The notes beneath the pieces were generated by a model. The model saw only the letters and a list, made by a program, of their open reading frames with translations, had not been told where the DNA came from and searched no databases. From the NCBI GenBank assembly GCA_004431415.1, contig QPMI01000441.1:35957-99956 (forward strand): a stretch of DNA of 64,000 nucleotides. Reading direction: 5' to 3'. This document shows positions 30,981 to 42,600 of the stretch, piece by piece. This DNA comes from Cyanophora paradoxa (Eukaryota; Glaucocystophyceae; Cyanophorales; Cyanophoraceae). Within the stretch, counting starts at the first letter, position 1. Each line of letters begins with the position of its first letter. A program made the position numbers and the translations under genes.

Positions 30981-31870
30981 TAGGGTTACAACTTACAAGT
31001 CACAACCAGTGCTGTCATCATGATGCACACATCATGATCACGCCATCATGATGGGACGTCATTAACGCATCATGATGACCTGTGATTATGATGATCGTCA
31101 TCATGATGAGAGGGGGGGTACCTGTACAGTGCGCAAATCGCGTGTTTCTGGTCGCCTGCGCTGTTTGAACGACCTTTTATGCTGTCTAAACAGCTTATAG
31201 ACATGTTATATGCTAGTTAGAGGAGGTTTGGAGCGATTCTGACGATGTTGAAAGGCTGCTGCGGTGCCATTGGGGGTACAGGGGGCACCACCCTTGGCCG
31301 CTGGCGATGCAAGATTGCACCGATTCGCACTTTGAGAATGGGTGCGGAGACGCTTAAGACAGCTTCTAAAACACATAACACACCATCTCGACATCGAAGG
31401 AGGTTGATCAACCGCTCCTCGGCCTCAAAAATCTTGCCAAGTTGGGAAGAGAGGGGTGTGGACCTCTTTCAGGCCAACCCTGAGCCCGATATCTATCCAA
31501 ACTGGTCAGGAATGAGTCATAAACACGTTGCTATGCATTAGAAACGCAGCACAGAGCCCGCGCAGCGAAATAGGCGTGGGAAATGCCCTGTTGAACGATG
31601 ATGATCGCTGGAAGACGTCATGATCGATCATGATGGATCATAATTAACGCATCATGATGACTCGACGGCCGTGTGCATCATGATGACAGCACTGGTCACA
31701 ACCCTACTACCTGCCGCCAGGCTGCCGGCGCCAGGGCCGGCCAGGCTGGCGCAGCCTAGGCGGCGGCTAGGCCTGGCCCATGCATATGGCGGCCGGCGGC
31801 CGCTGGCCCACTGGGATACGTAAGTCATGATCAGTGGTAACTTTTCAAGTTTAGTAAGTTGGTAACCCTA
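30981..31870. mobile_element. Possible older element into which the 31,007 transposon inserted
   Basis: TAGGGTTACAACTTAC at 30,981 is inverted as GTAAGTTGGTAACCCTA at 31,854-31,870, differing by one inserted base, and resembles the end of the hAT-like element at 20,321 (TAGGGTTGCCACTTA). It encloses the intact 31,007-31,694 element plus a GC-rich GGCCGG/GCCGGC stretch. No target duplication was found, so this is tentative. Confidence 0.35.
31007..31694. mobile_element. Non-autonomous hAT-like element with perfect 24-bp inverted ends
   Basis: Bases 31,007-31,030 (starting CAGTGCTGTCATCATG) are exactly inverted at 31,671-31,694. GTCACAAC lies immediately outside both ends (30,999-31,006 and 31,695-31,702), a perfect 8-bp target duplication; the CAGTG start and 8-bp duplication fit the hAT superfamily. 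The motif TCATGATG is iterated in both subterminal regions (31,013-31,110 and 31,617-31,690). The interior contains a plus-strand open frame (31,245-31,541) with no recognised function. The intact ends suggest recent insertion. Confidence 0.9.
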
Positions 31871-32070
31871 CTCCACTCACTGAGTGAGGATTTTGGCTCA
31901 CTCGTGAGCTCGATCGCGAGCTAGCGCTCGAGTACGTACTGGACTACTACTACTAGTCCATGTCCGACGGTCCGAGTCGGACGGACTCCGCGAGTCGGGA
32001 CCGCGACTCTGGACCGTCGGACCGCGAGTGCTACAGTGCTACTACTAGTAGTACTACCGTAGTATCGAGG

Positions 32071-32262
32071 ACTACCGTAGTACCGTAAATTCGGCGTAAA
32101 ACACAATATTAATGCGCTCAATATTAATGCGTTTTTGGACCCGGACCCCAAGTGTGGCTAATAATGCGCCCCCAAATTAATGCGTTTCCACGGCAAAAAA
32201 ACGCATTAAATTGGGGACGCATTAATATTATGCGCGCATTAATATTCTGTTTTACGGTAGTA
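32071..32262. mobile_element. Miniature inverted-repeat element, ATTAATGCG type
   Basis: Left ACTACCGTA and right TACGGTAGT are inverted. Just inside, GTAAAACACAATATTAATGCG matches the inverse of CGCATTAATATTCTGTTTTAC with one change. ATTAATGCG is iterated about six times in both orientations. A core GCGCCCCCAAATTAATGCG resembles the CGCCCAAAA core of neighbouring elements. Confidence 0.6.
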
Positions 32263-32271
32263 CCCGCCGGG

Positions 32272-32420
32272 GCCGGTGACCGTAAACTTAAGTTTGCGGC
32301 GTAAAGCACAATAATATGACGGTCAAATTTATGTCGTTACAAAACCAGACCCTTGTCTATGCGAAATATGACATCCCCAAATTATGTCGTCACGGAATTT
32401 TCAGGCTTGTCTGTGGCGGT
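32272..32420. repeat. Diverged relative of the preceding element, ATATGAC/ATGTCG type
   Basis: GGCGTAAAGCACAATAATATGACG parallels GGCGTAAAACACAATATTAATGCG of the element just to the left, and CATCCCCAAATTATGTCG parallels its GCCCCCAAATTAATGCG core. The iterated word is different (ATTATGTCG/ATATGAC). Only one end is clear. Confidence 0.5.
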
Positions 32421-32484
32421 AAATTGGGAGGGGAATGATCAGACTCAGCACGCTGCACGCCCTGTTACACTGGGAGCCAGAAAT

Positions 32485-32695
32485 TAAGTTTACCATATGG
32501 TAAACTTAGGGTGTGGTAAAGTTGTGCTGTTTGCGTTACACCACTGTAAAGTCACCAGGGTAAAGTCGCCGGGGTAAAGTCAGGGTGGTAAAGTTGTGAA
32601 AAGCGGGGTAAAGACGTCGGTGTAAACTCGCCGAGGTAAAGTTGGCGAGGTAAAGACGTCGGGGTAAACTCGCCGAGGTAATGTTGGTTTCGGTG
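32485..32695. repeat. Degenerate tandem GGTAAAG repeats
   Basis: GGTAAAG or GGTAAAC recurs more than ten times at 15-25 base spacing (for example CGGGGTAAACTCGCCGAGGT at about 32,670), beginning with the palindrome GTTTACCATATGGTAAAC (about 32,490). The iterated-word structure is like the subterminal parts of the nearby inverted-repeat elements. The poly-T/A stretch at 32,706-32,745 follows. Confidence 0.65.
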
Positions 32696-32918
32696 CAGCG
32701 GTTCACTTTTTTACGTTTTTTTTGCTTTTTTTTATTTTTTCTGTAAAAGCTATCTATAGCAGCCCATCTTCAAGCGATACTGCGCGCGAGCTCTATCCTA
32801 GAGCTAGCTAATCGGTTTGATGAATGCTTCGTATTCCTGAAATCTGCAGCTGGGACGGAATTCTTCTTATTTGCGTGCGCATGCGGACTGGCGGGATGCG
32901 CACCAGCCTGGCAGGTCA

Positions 32919-35900
32919 TTAATCAAGCTCATCTCCACCAACCTGGCTGCGGTGCGTAGTCATCTCCTCCTCGTCCGACGACAAGCCGGACTCATCCCCA
33001 TCAGGAATATTTGATGCCACTGCTGCAGCTGATTTCCCTGTGGCAAGTGTGACCAGCAGGTCCAGTGGCTCTGAACGTGATGAAGATCCTTGCTGAAGTG
33101 TCACGTCCATTGCAGTCTCCTCCTGCATCATGATGTTGCAGCAGCGACACAAGGAGAGGAGAGTTAAAGAATGAACGAACCAGGAGACGGACATTAGCGT
33201 CCTTGAAGAAGCGACCGTAATCGGCAGTCGCTCTTTCGAACTCGGGATTCTGAACGCGATGGAGCGAAGAATCGGCTTCAAATCGGCGCGCGATCTCTGC
33301 CTCATCAGCCTCGTTCTGTCGATGCCGAGATTGCTGCTCGGCCTGCTCAGCCTGAAGCTTCTTCATGTCCTCATCATTCGAATTCTGACTGTCTTGGCTG
33401 GCTGCGTTCGACTTTGCTCTCATCTCTTCCTCCTCCAGCTGCCTCTTGTCCTTCCGCTCTTCCTTTTCGGCTTCAAAGGCGTCGCGGTACACCCATTGCT
33501 CAATGACCCAGTCACCAGGCACATGAATCTACGGAATCATGAGTCAAAGTGCTAGCCGTCCAGTATTTTCATATACTTCTTACCACGTCACTGCGACTCT
33601 TTGCCAGCAAATCGTGCAGCTTGTTGCTTGAGCCGAATCCGAGCTTATCAGCGACCAAAGTCGGTGGCGTCGGCGAAACTCCAAGCCAGTATGCCCTGAA
33701 CAAAAGACGTCAAACATGTCGCGGATTTTTGCATTATTGATGCGCAATCACATCATATCCTGATCCGCGACTGTGTCTTTCAGAGGAGTATACACTTCCG
33801 TAGGATGGATACTCTTGAAGATCGTATTCTTGCAAGCATGGCGCGTACCTGCATTGGAAAATCATAAACATAATGCTTGATTGCGAGAAAGACAACAATT
33901 GAATGGCGCACGACCCCCAAACATGAAATGGCCTGGCTTCGTGCGGAATCCGAGGAAAGCGGGAACAAGGAAGCCTTTCTCGGTCTTCTCCCAGTGCGTA
34001 ACGAGAACGCCGCCAGGGGTCCGTTCCTCGAGTTTGTACTCCAGCCGGAGTTCAGTACGAATAGCGTCTTCTGACCAGAAGGGGGCTCGGCCTCGTGCAC
34101 TTTTCCAGATCCAGATCCCGGAGATCCCGGCTGGCGGCGGGCGGCTGAAACGGGGAGTTTGACGAGGACCCGCTGATTCCGCTCCCCATTCGCCTCGTTG
34201 TGCACTTTCTGAGAGTCGAATTCCAACTCGTCTTTGAGCTTGAGAGCAGCTAGCACATCGCGACGGATTCGCTGGTCTTCCGTCTTGCTTCGCTTGGCTT
34301 TCGGAGCCTCCATCTGCGGCATATGCAAGTCAATAAGCGGCATATGCAAGTCAATAAGCAGACATATGCAGCCGGCAAGTTTCACCCACACCGCCAATGT
34401 CGAACTGGAATTCAGCGAATCGTGATCAGCCCCCCCCCCCCCCCCCCCCCCCCCCGAAAGAGAAAATCCCGAAAGAGAACCCTCGAAAACCGCATGACAA
34501 AATAAGAAGTGCAAAACGCTCGCAAAGCAAAAGCGCAAAGCGGCAATTGAGACGCAAGTGAATTCGCAAATGTGACTTGAGCGACTGCGTCCATCTCGAA
34601 CACCTAGCTGCACCGGTCAGGTTGCCGGGTTCCGGACCTGCCCGTGCACGTGTCGACTTCCTCTCTTTGCAGAGGCCCGGGCGTACGCCGTCCATCTCGA
34701 ACACCTAGCTGCACCGGTCAGGTTGCCGGGTTCCGGACCTGCCCGTGCACGTGTCGACTTCCTCTCTTTGCAGAGGCCCGGGCGTACGCCGTCCATCTCG
34801 AACACCTAGCTGCACCGGTCAGGTTGCCGGGTTCCGGACCTGCCTGTGCACGTGTCGACTTCCTCTCTTTGCAGAGGCCCGGGCGTACGCCGTCCATCTC
34901 GAACACCTAGCTGCACCGGTCAGGTTGCCGGGTTCCGGACCTGCCCGTGCACGTGTCGACTTCCTCTTCTCTTTGCAGAGGCCCGGGCGTACGCCGTCCA
35001 TCTCGAACACCTAGCTGCACCGGTCAGGTTGCCGGGTTCCGGACCTGCCTGTGCACGTGTCGACTTCCTCTCTTTGCAGAGGCCCGGGCGTACGCCCTCC
35101 ATCTCGAACACCTAGCTGCACCGGTCAGGTTGCCGGGTTCCGGACCTGCCCGTGCACGTGTCGACTTCCTCTTCTCTTTGCAGAGGCCCGGGCGTACGCC
35201 GTCCATCTCGAACACCTAGCTGCACCGGTCAGGTTGCCGGGTTCCGGACCTGCCTGTGCACGTGTCGACTTCCTCTCTTTGCAGAGGCCCGGGCGTACGC
35301 CCTCCATCTCGAACACCTAGCTGCACCGGTCAGGTTGCCGGGTTCCGGACCTGCCCGTGCACGTGTCGACTTCCTCTCTTTGCAGTCGACTTCCTCTCTC
35401 TGCAGAGGCCCGGGCGTACGCCGTCCATCTCGAACACCTAGCTGCACCGGTCAGGTTGCCGGGTTCCGGACCTGGCTCTGTCAAAATGGCTCTGATGGTG
35501 TTGTTATCTGCAAAAACGCAAGCGCGAGAGCAATGTGCAGGCACGCTTTTGCATGAACATCTAGATAGATGGAAAGAAGGGATGAAGAGCAAAGACAGCG
35601 TGTGAAGAGAAATTGACAGAGGGCACACGTTTTTCACAGAGGCTTCGTCACCATCATCGTCCTGATCCCTATTCATTGGTTCATTAATGACACGCAAATT
35701 ATGAGCAGCATTTATGTAAATATGTCGATTGACACGACCGAAGAAAAATTGCTCACTGATCTCTTCGAGCCCTCCTTCCTCCTCCCCCTCCTTGTTTCCC
35801 CTTGCTGGCCGCGCCAGCATGCTTGTTCCCGGCACCAGCATGCTTGTTCCCGGCACCAGCTGCAGATGCCTTGATCCTCGGCTTTTTGGAGGCGACGGCA

Positions 35901-38900
35901 CTATTTGCTTCGGACTCGAGCTCCTCCTGCATCGGTGGATCGATTCGATTAATGGGATCGATACAATTAAGATATAACGGACGTGATGCATCAGAAGCAG
36001 GCCAGATGTTGGCTCGGATGCACTCGTGTTAGCAGTGCTCTTTTGAAGAAGATTTCCTGCCCAGAAAATCGCTCGTTTCGCTCCGTTCGCCACTTGCATG
36101 TTCGGCTGCACCGGGACCGCAGTCATCAAAGTAGCAACGAAAACCATCTTGGAAAGACTACGTGACTTACAACCTGCGCGGCGTCAATCAGTCCGGTTCC
36201 ACGTGCTGCACACAATCCAAGAATTCTGACTGACCATCTGCACCGCGATCTCTTTTGCGACGCCTTTCTTCATGTAGAAGTATGGAATCTGTTTCTGAAC
36301 CCAAGTTGGACAAACAGATGTCACGACAACCAGATCGTGGGCGCTCTGTACGGCATCGCAAAGGGCCTCGTCACGAGAACACGATTACTGGCGCTCATAA
36401 GGTAGTATTCAACGCATGCACCTCCTCCAATTCAAACAGGTTGGCCCGTACAAGCTGCGGATTGACGAATGATAAATCCACACGGCCGACGTACAACCCT
36501 GTCCCGACTATCTCGGCTGTCGCATTCGGAGCCCCAACGTGCATCAAGTCCACCAGCTCGAACTTGTTGAAGCGCATCAGACTGTTAGGAATCGCTTCCG
36601 GTGCAGCAAGGAACGGATTCACTGCGAAACGAAATCAGGTACGTCAAGATATCGAAAAATGAACAACAAGTACTGAAGTCTCCGGGGCTGATGATTTGCT
36701 TAGAGAACTTATCAACCTCTTTTGCCCGCTCGACTTCTCGTTTCTGCATGCGTTTCATCTTTTTCGGGCCATTATACAAGGTTGCGCCGTTCTGTCGCAA
36801 GAATGAGAAAACCGTGGACAGCACATTTAAGATAATGGCTGGCACACAGCCACAGTAGTCCTCCATTCCGTGGTGCGACTTTGAACAAGATATCTAACGT
36901 GACCCTTTAGCCATTCCGTCACAACCTTTTCCGTGAACGGCTCCTGACGTGGTATGTCGGTGAATGATGATGATGAGGAAAACAAAGATATGAACCGGTG
37001 CTGGATTTCCGTCTGGAACTCCTTCAGGATAAACGCCGTTTGCTGTCATTGTGCAACAGGTGTACTTGAGGGCGAGAAGGATGCGTTGAATCAGCTCTGT
37101 AGCGGACCATCGGAATTTAAAAAAGATATCATATTCCGAAAAAGCGATTCGCACTGCTGTACGATGTTTTCATCTCAAGCCAAATGGGTTGCCCAAGTGC
37201 GTCCCAAATGGCCTGAAGATATACCATAAAATTGATACGAATAAAAGGAGACCGAGCATTGTGAATGAAGACTCGTGGATTCTTTTCGTCGCGCCTTCCG
37301 AGGAAAGAGAAACCTGAGCGTGGTTGGGCGTTTTGCAATGGAAACTGAATGGAAATCTGAACTGAATGGTGAATGCAAATCCGAACCATGCGTGATGGCC
37401 ACGCAATCAACGCCCACAGGAAGCGCAGTGTCGTAGCTGTTTTCTCGGAGCTTCGCGAAGAGTGCAAGAAGAGCTTCACGCTGCCGACACGGATTTCATC
37501 AAAAAAAATGAATCCGGTCATAAGGACATGAAGAAAGCGAACAGCCATCGCGGATGACTGGTGTCTGCGGCTCTGATATTCAACGGTCCCAATCAGAAGC
37601 CGCACTGAAGCCTCCAGCGTTGCCTTGAAGTCTACAGGGACTTGTGGACGGCCGCCGAAGATCGTGTTCGAGACGTCTGATTGTTTTTTGTCATGCGCAC
37701 GTATGTTGGTCATGTTTTGATCATGTGCGTGTGTAATTCGAAAAACGCACCAAAGACTCTCATGATATCGTCGACAAGAGTCTGTACTTGAAGAGGCCAA
37801 AGCTCCTCTGGATCGTTCGCAGGCTGCCTGAGAACCGATGCTGTTTGTGAGAGCGTAAGTTCTTCAACGTGCGATTGCAAACAGCAATCGAGTTCACCCC
37901 ACGCATTGGCGTTACTGCGACCGCCCGAAAGGCGGTGCGCAGCGAGACCCGCGTATGAGTTCTCCTTCTCCGACCCCTCGCGGTCGGATCCATCGTTTTT
38001 GTTCTCATCGTTCTTCTGAAGGATTGCTGTCGTCGATCTGCCGACTGTATTCACGCTCTGATTCTTCAGAATCTGCGCTTCCCATCAGTTTGCGATAGCA
38101 ATACACAACAGCAGGACCACATTTCGAGCAAGGGAAGCAGCGTTCGCCAAAAGCGTCATCGGCTTCCACAAAATCAGAGGCGTAACCGGTGAAGAAGAAA
38201 TTGCAGACACAAAGAAAGACAGCACCTTCAGAGGACCTCCTTTATCAGCAGTCTGAGGGCAAAGCACCGACCAGATTTTCAGGACCGGGCAGCATCGATA
38301 TTCGAATGGTGAAACAACGGGAAATCACCTTCAACGAAGGAACTGCCGCTGGAATATTTTCGCCAGAGACGGTTGCTGCCTGAAAGCAACAGCAACGGCA
38401 AAGGTTTCAGCACTCGGGCATCAGCATTCGAACGCTCGAATTGCTGAAGAACACCGTTTTGAAGCGGCCGCCAGAGAAGTTTCCGGCCTGAACATGTGAG
38501 GAGAGCTCTTAGCATCGGCTGTCAAGTCCATAAAGCGCTGGGATGCATGCACACCGCTGGAACTGGAACGGGTTCTCCGCCTTTGCTTCGGTTTCCACAG
38601 TTCGGGACCTTTCCAATAGCTGCACATGTAGTGTAAGCTGTTATACTAGCGGGGACGAGTAAGACTGCGTACATTCAACGCAAGTATTTCTGGCCAGAGT
38701 GCATCTCCTCGCCGCTTCTTGATTTTCTGCCAGAAGAGCATCAAAATTTGAAGGATCAATATCAACATCGTCTGCCAGCAAGTCACAGGAGCTGTACAGG
38801 GAATCAACCTTTCGCAACACAGCTTCGTATTTGCAAAATGAATGCGCACGTGATTGAGGCCAAGCGTAGATCGATGTCGCGAACCTCCTGAGCAGCAGCA

Positions 38901-39409
38901 TGAAGCTCTCTTACGCTCTTCATCGCGTCTCCGAGAACAGGCGGAATGACAATTTTGCTCGATATCGGTAACACTTCGTTGGCTTCTTCGACTGCAGCTA
39001 GAAAAGCTCGTTCGACGTTAAAAAACCTGATTGGAACCACGCCCGTTGGTCTAATTGCGACGATTGCATAGAAGGGAACCTAACGTGGGCGCACGTTGTC
39101 GTATCATAGTTCATGTGCACGGCCGGAGGTTCTGCACGTCCACAATCTCTGTGGAGCTAATGAAACGATTGCAACAGCGGCATATCCACAGCGTACGCGT
39201 ACACATAGACCTTGTGGAGCTCATTGAACAACGCAGTCCTCCACTTGAAGACATTTGCTTTTCGTGCTACGATTACTGCGCAGGCTTGGTACCGCGGAAA
39301 AGCGCACCATAGTACAAGCATGCGCACCATTTGCACCGCTAGCTTCCGCTGGGGTCGCCGGTAACGCATGCACGCCACTAGTGCTCACTGGCGGCCGCGG
39401 GCTGGCCAT
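32919..39409 (-). CDS. Large intron-rich gene of unknown function
   Basis: Probable start ATG 39,409 (MASPRPPVSTSGVHALP), stop after an acidic tail (LSSDEEEMTTHRSQ ... GGDELD, 32,919). Well-supported exons in order include KWRTALFNELHKVYV (about 39,210), VPFYAIVAIRPTGVVPIRFF (about 39,060), LLADDVDIDPSNFDALLAEN (about 38,760), LTLSQTASVLRQPANDPEEL (about 37,830), IFGGRPQVPVDFKATLEASV (about 37,640), WSATELIQRILLALKYTCC (about 37,090), LSTVFSFLRQNGATLYNGPK (about 36,800) and RFNKFELVDLMHVGAPNATA (about 36,550). They continue with SAHDLVVVTSVCPTWVQKQI (about 36,320), a Lys/Ala-Gly repeat (AGAGNKHAGAGNKHAGAA, about 35,830), KRSKTEDQRIRRDVLAALKL (about 34,270), WLGVSPTPPTLVADKLGFGS (about 33,660) and a Glu/Lys/Gln coiled coil (about 33,300-33,500). 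No family is recognised. The basic and coiled-coil parts would fit a nuclear protein. The 101-bp array lies within one of its introns. Confidence 0.55.
34430..34455 (+). repeat. 26-base poly-C tract
   Basis: An uninterrupted C run follows CGTGATCAG. On the strand of the surrounding gene it is poly-G within an intron next to the exon at about 34,190-34,320. The length may be approximate. Confidence 0.9.
34610..35475 (+). repeat. 101-bp tandem repeat array, eight full units and one partial
   Basis: Unit starts (GCACCGGTCAGG) are at 34,610, 34,711, 34,812, 34,913, 35,017, 35,118, 35,222, 35,323 and 35,444, giving periods of 101 bases, 104 where TTCTCT is duplicated, and 121 in the last full unit, where a 20-base segment is doubled. 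Variants (CCTGCCC/CCTGCCT; GCCGTCC/GCCCTCC; TCTC/TCTTCTC) alternate, so units 5-6 and 7-8 behave as a 205-bp dimer. Each unit carries CTTCCTCTCTTTGCAG, which looks like a splice acceptor on the plus strand. Units are nearly identical, indicating recent amplification. There are no spacers, so this is not a CRISPR array. Confidence 0.95.
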
Positions 39410-39610
39410 TGGGGCAGTCAACTCTGCGAACAGCGCTAAGTGACATTCTGTTGCTGTCTCATTGCTGCCTAGGAGCGCATCTCATCGCCTAGGTGCGCAT
39501 CTCATCGCGTCGCTGTACCGGGCTTCGGAAAACTCCGATCGCACTACAGCAAGACTAAGCACACTCAGAAGAGCTCAAGATGCTTACGGATGGTCGAGAT
39601 GCTCCACGCC
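39410..39610. promoter_or_regulatory. Short divergent promoter region
   Basis: The minus-strand gene (start 39,409) and the plus-strand transposase-like gene (first in-frame ATG near 39,611, MFSNCAVYPRGG) are transcribed away from each other with about 200 bases between their likely starts. A near-tandem GGAGCGCATCTCATCGCCTA / GGTGCGCATCTCATCGCGTC pair lies at 39,472-39,510. No TATA box was identified. Confidence 0.4.
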
Positions 39611-42600
39611 GATGTTTTCAAACTGCGCCGTGTACCCCCGGGGGGGAAGAACCTGGAGCAGCGGTGCGAACCACGCCATGCAGCGGTCAGAGCGACTGCG
39701 GTGCGAATGTCAGAAGTGTCAAGGCAAGTTAGTGCGTCCTGAGGTTTTCAATGCACATCAACTGCTAGCGCACACCGGATTCAGTAGCAGCGATCGGCAA
39801 GTCGAGTGCCCTTGCTCGCGCTGCAATGGAAAGCGCGTCTCGTCTTGGGTGCAAAGGATACATTTGCACCTAGACAAATATGGATCCAGTCTAGTAGAGC
39901 AAGCTGCCCGGAGAGCTCCTGTAAGCGATTTCGTTCCTTTCGTAGCCGAAGTTCTTGACGTACCGATCCCGACAATTTCGGTTCGAGCGGCACTAAGAAG
40001 ACGACGATTAGCAGCCCCGGCAGCACTTCAAGGCAACGAGCGACAAACAGATTCCAATTCGAAGCGCAAACGTGTCAACAATAAAGCCGCTCGTATGCTG
40101 CGAAGGCTGGGTAGATATACTGATCGTATTGGTCCTCAAGAAAACGGCAATGAACCTGGACATGAATCCAATATCGTCGATGGCATCGATGGCGATGATC
40201 ATGCTCATGAGGCTTTCGACGACCCAGCCGCAGAGGAAGGCCAAGCGGACGACATACGTGCAGACCCAGCTAGGGCGGATCAAGTGGATTATGGCCTAGA
40301 GTCGGATCAGGACGCAGCGCTCGACGGCTCAGATGATGAATGCACTACCAACAGGCAGAATTTTTATTCTGAGCCTCTTTTTGAGGGCTGTAAAGTGTCG
40401 GTGCGTGCTGGAGCATTCAATACATTGCTTGATATTGGCTGTATTGGCTTTTTAACTGTTCTCTAGCGCATGGATTACATCACTTTTTGCCTCGCATTGA
40501 AGAAACGCTTTACACAAGCACCTGTTGAGATGTTTGCATCAATCAACGCGGCTGTGTCTCTCATCATTGAGGGCCAACAAACTGCAACGAGGCAGCTCGG
40601 GTCTTGGAAGAGAATGATTAGAGAAATCCAAGAATTCGTAGCGGTAAATAATCAACCACTTTCAATTTTCGTGTTCGAAACGTTAACATTTCCCTGCTCA
40701 GCCTTCCATCACTTTCAGGACATGTGGGTATAAAGAGACAAAGCACAAGGTGGCGATTTGCAAGACAGTCTGGATCGAAGACGGAACTGTTCCTCCAAAT
40801 ACAGTCTGCGAGTGTGGCCATTCAACCTATGCCGATGGTGTGGTGGGCTTCTTTTTTGATCCGACCCGGAGTTTTCAGCAGCTACTGAACAGTCCTTCGT
40901 ATTATCCCCGGTTCCAGTGCGTTGATTTCGATTCTGTCGGTGCGGCCACGGCTGATCAAATTTACACAACGGCGTCCAGTTACGGCGTTCGAGCAATACA
41001 GATTGGGGGCGATCGTGTTCCAGATTACTATTTGCGGTCGCAAGAATCCGAAACCCAACATCTCACTGGCGACTTTGTTCAATCAAGACTTTTCTCTTCT
41101 CTTCACGAGGAGGGCTGTGTGCGAATTTCGGACGGTCTTGGAGTTGTGTGCGCATACTCTACAGATTCCGCAGTGACGCACAGCTGGTCATTTCCACACC
41201 TACAGCTTATTCTGAAAACTGGACTCTAATGTCGTGTTTCTAGGTCCCACGGCGGCTCTTTCACCCCTGTGTTTGTGATACCTATGTCTGCGCATCCTAA
41301 TTGGCGGTGCGTGATCATTATCTCGCTTTCCGCTTTTTCGCCACTTGTCTCACCCCGTTTCGCTCAGAACAGCAATGCAACGCCTTGTTTTTCTCATGGA
41401 TGGGAAGCCGAGAAACTTCGATGGAATGTTCCGCGTATTCCTTACACCGTGGCTTGTTGCCAACCAGCCGCCGCCCCCAGGAGTCCCCGCTCCCGAAAGC
41501 CAAGGGTTTGCATGCCTTATAATCTGTCTCTTTCTTTCAATCATTCAATACCGTTGAGCAGAGTGGGGTTTTGCAATCCTCTCACCGGCAAAACTGACAA
41601 AGCATATTTCACAATGGCTCTCAATATCGATGACCTCCCCGGATGCGCAACGGCATTTATGATAAGTTCGCGTAACGCATCCTTGCGCGGCTTTGTATTC
41701 CGGGACAGAAACCTAAACTTTCTGCAGCGTCGCACAGTGGCGAGCACGGCCATCCGCTTCGGAAGGTGGATTTCTGGAAAGCGCAGAGCAAAACCGCCGG
41801 GAAAAACATGTTTCAAGCACACGATCTCCCGCTCAAACACTGGATGCGGGAGTTGTGCGTACTGACCAAGGATCATGATAGACCCCCATCTGCCCGAACG
41901 GACTACTGCATGGTGCATCGAGCCGACGGACTGAAACGTTCCCACTGCAGCTGTTCTGACACCCTTCGGTACAGCGAGCCGACGGACATGCTGTAGAGAT
42001 CCAACGCCAAAGATGGTTTCGGAAAGAGATTACGCAAACAGCTTTTGTTCAATTTGTGAAAACGAAAACCTTCGGTAAACCTTTTAGAATGGATATAAGT
42101 GAACATCCTTCGAACGCGCCGTCCATTGAATTGTCTCTGACCAGGCGTTCAAGGCTTGCCGACTTTAGCGGAATGGCCACACTTTCGGCTCGGCCCCCTA
42201 TGCGACTTCAGCGAGAGCGACTGGGAGTTCCTGCGGCATGGCGAGCTGAATTTCGACATGGGTGTTGACCGTTCAGGGGCGCGGCATACTGACGAATTCC
42301 ACCTCGTCAAAAACCGTCTGGCGGATGTCTTCAACTATCTTCGCGGCAACGCGAATAATGGTGATAAGCTCAGTCCTACCTCGATTCAGTGTGTCGTTGC
42401 ATCTTCCAACTTCCATTCGTGGTTGATTTGCAACGTACAACCACTAACTTAATTACTTTCGTCAATGCGAAGGTTAAGCATCAACATGGATGTTCTTGTC
42501 CTTTACAGGGCGCCAAGCGAAGCGGAAATACGCTGCGCAGAGCAAAAGATGGAAAAGGATCGGCGACTTTACGAAGCAGCTCTCCGAAATGGCAAGCCTC

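Noticed and set aside
34610-35475. Direct-repeat array considered as CRISPR
   Set aside because: Units are contiguous 101-bp tandem copies without unique spacers, and the genome is eukaryotic.
35317-36147. 276-codon minus-strand open frame through the repeat array
   Set aside because: Part (about 35,990-36,147) looks like a true exon, but the remainder passes through intron-like sequence and the 101-bp repeats. The Lys/Ala-Gly exon near 35,830 is in another frame.
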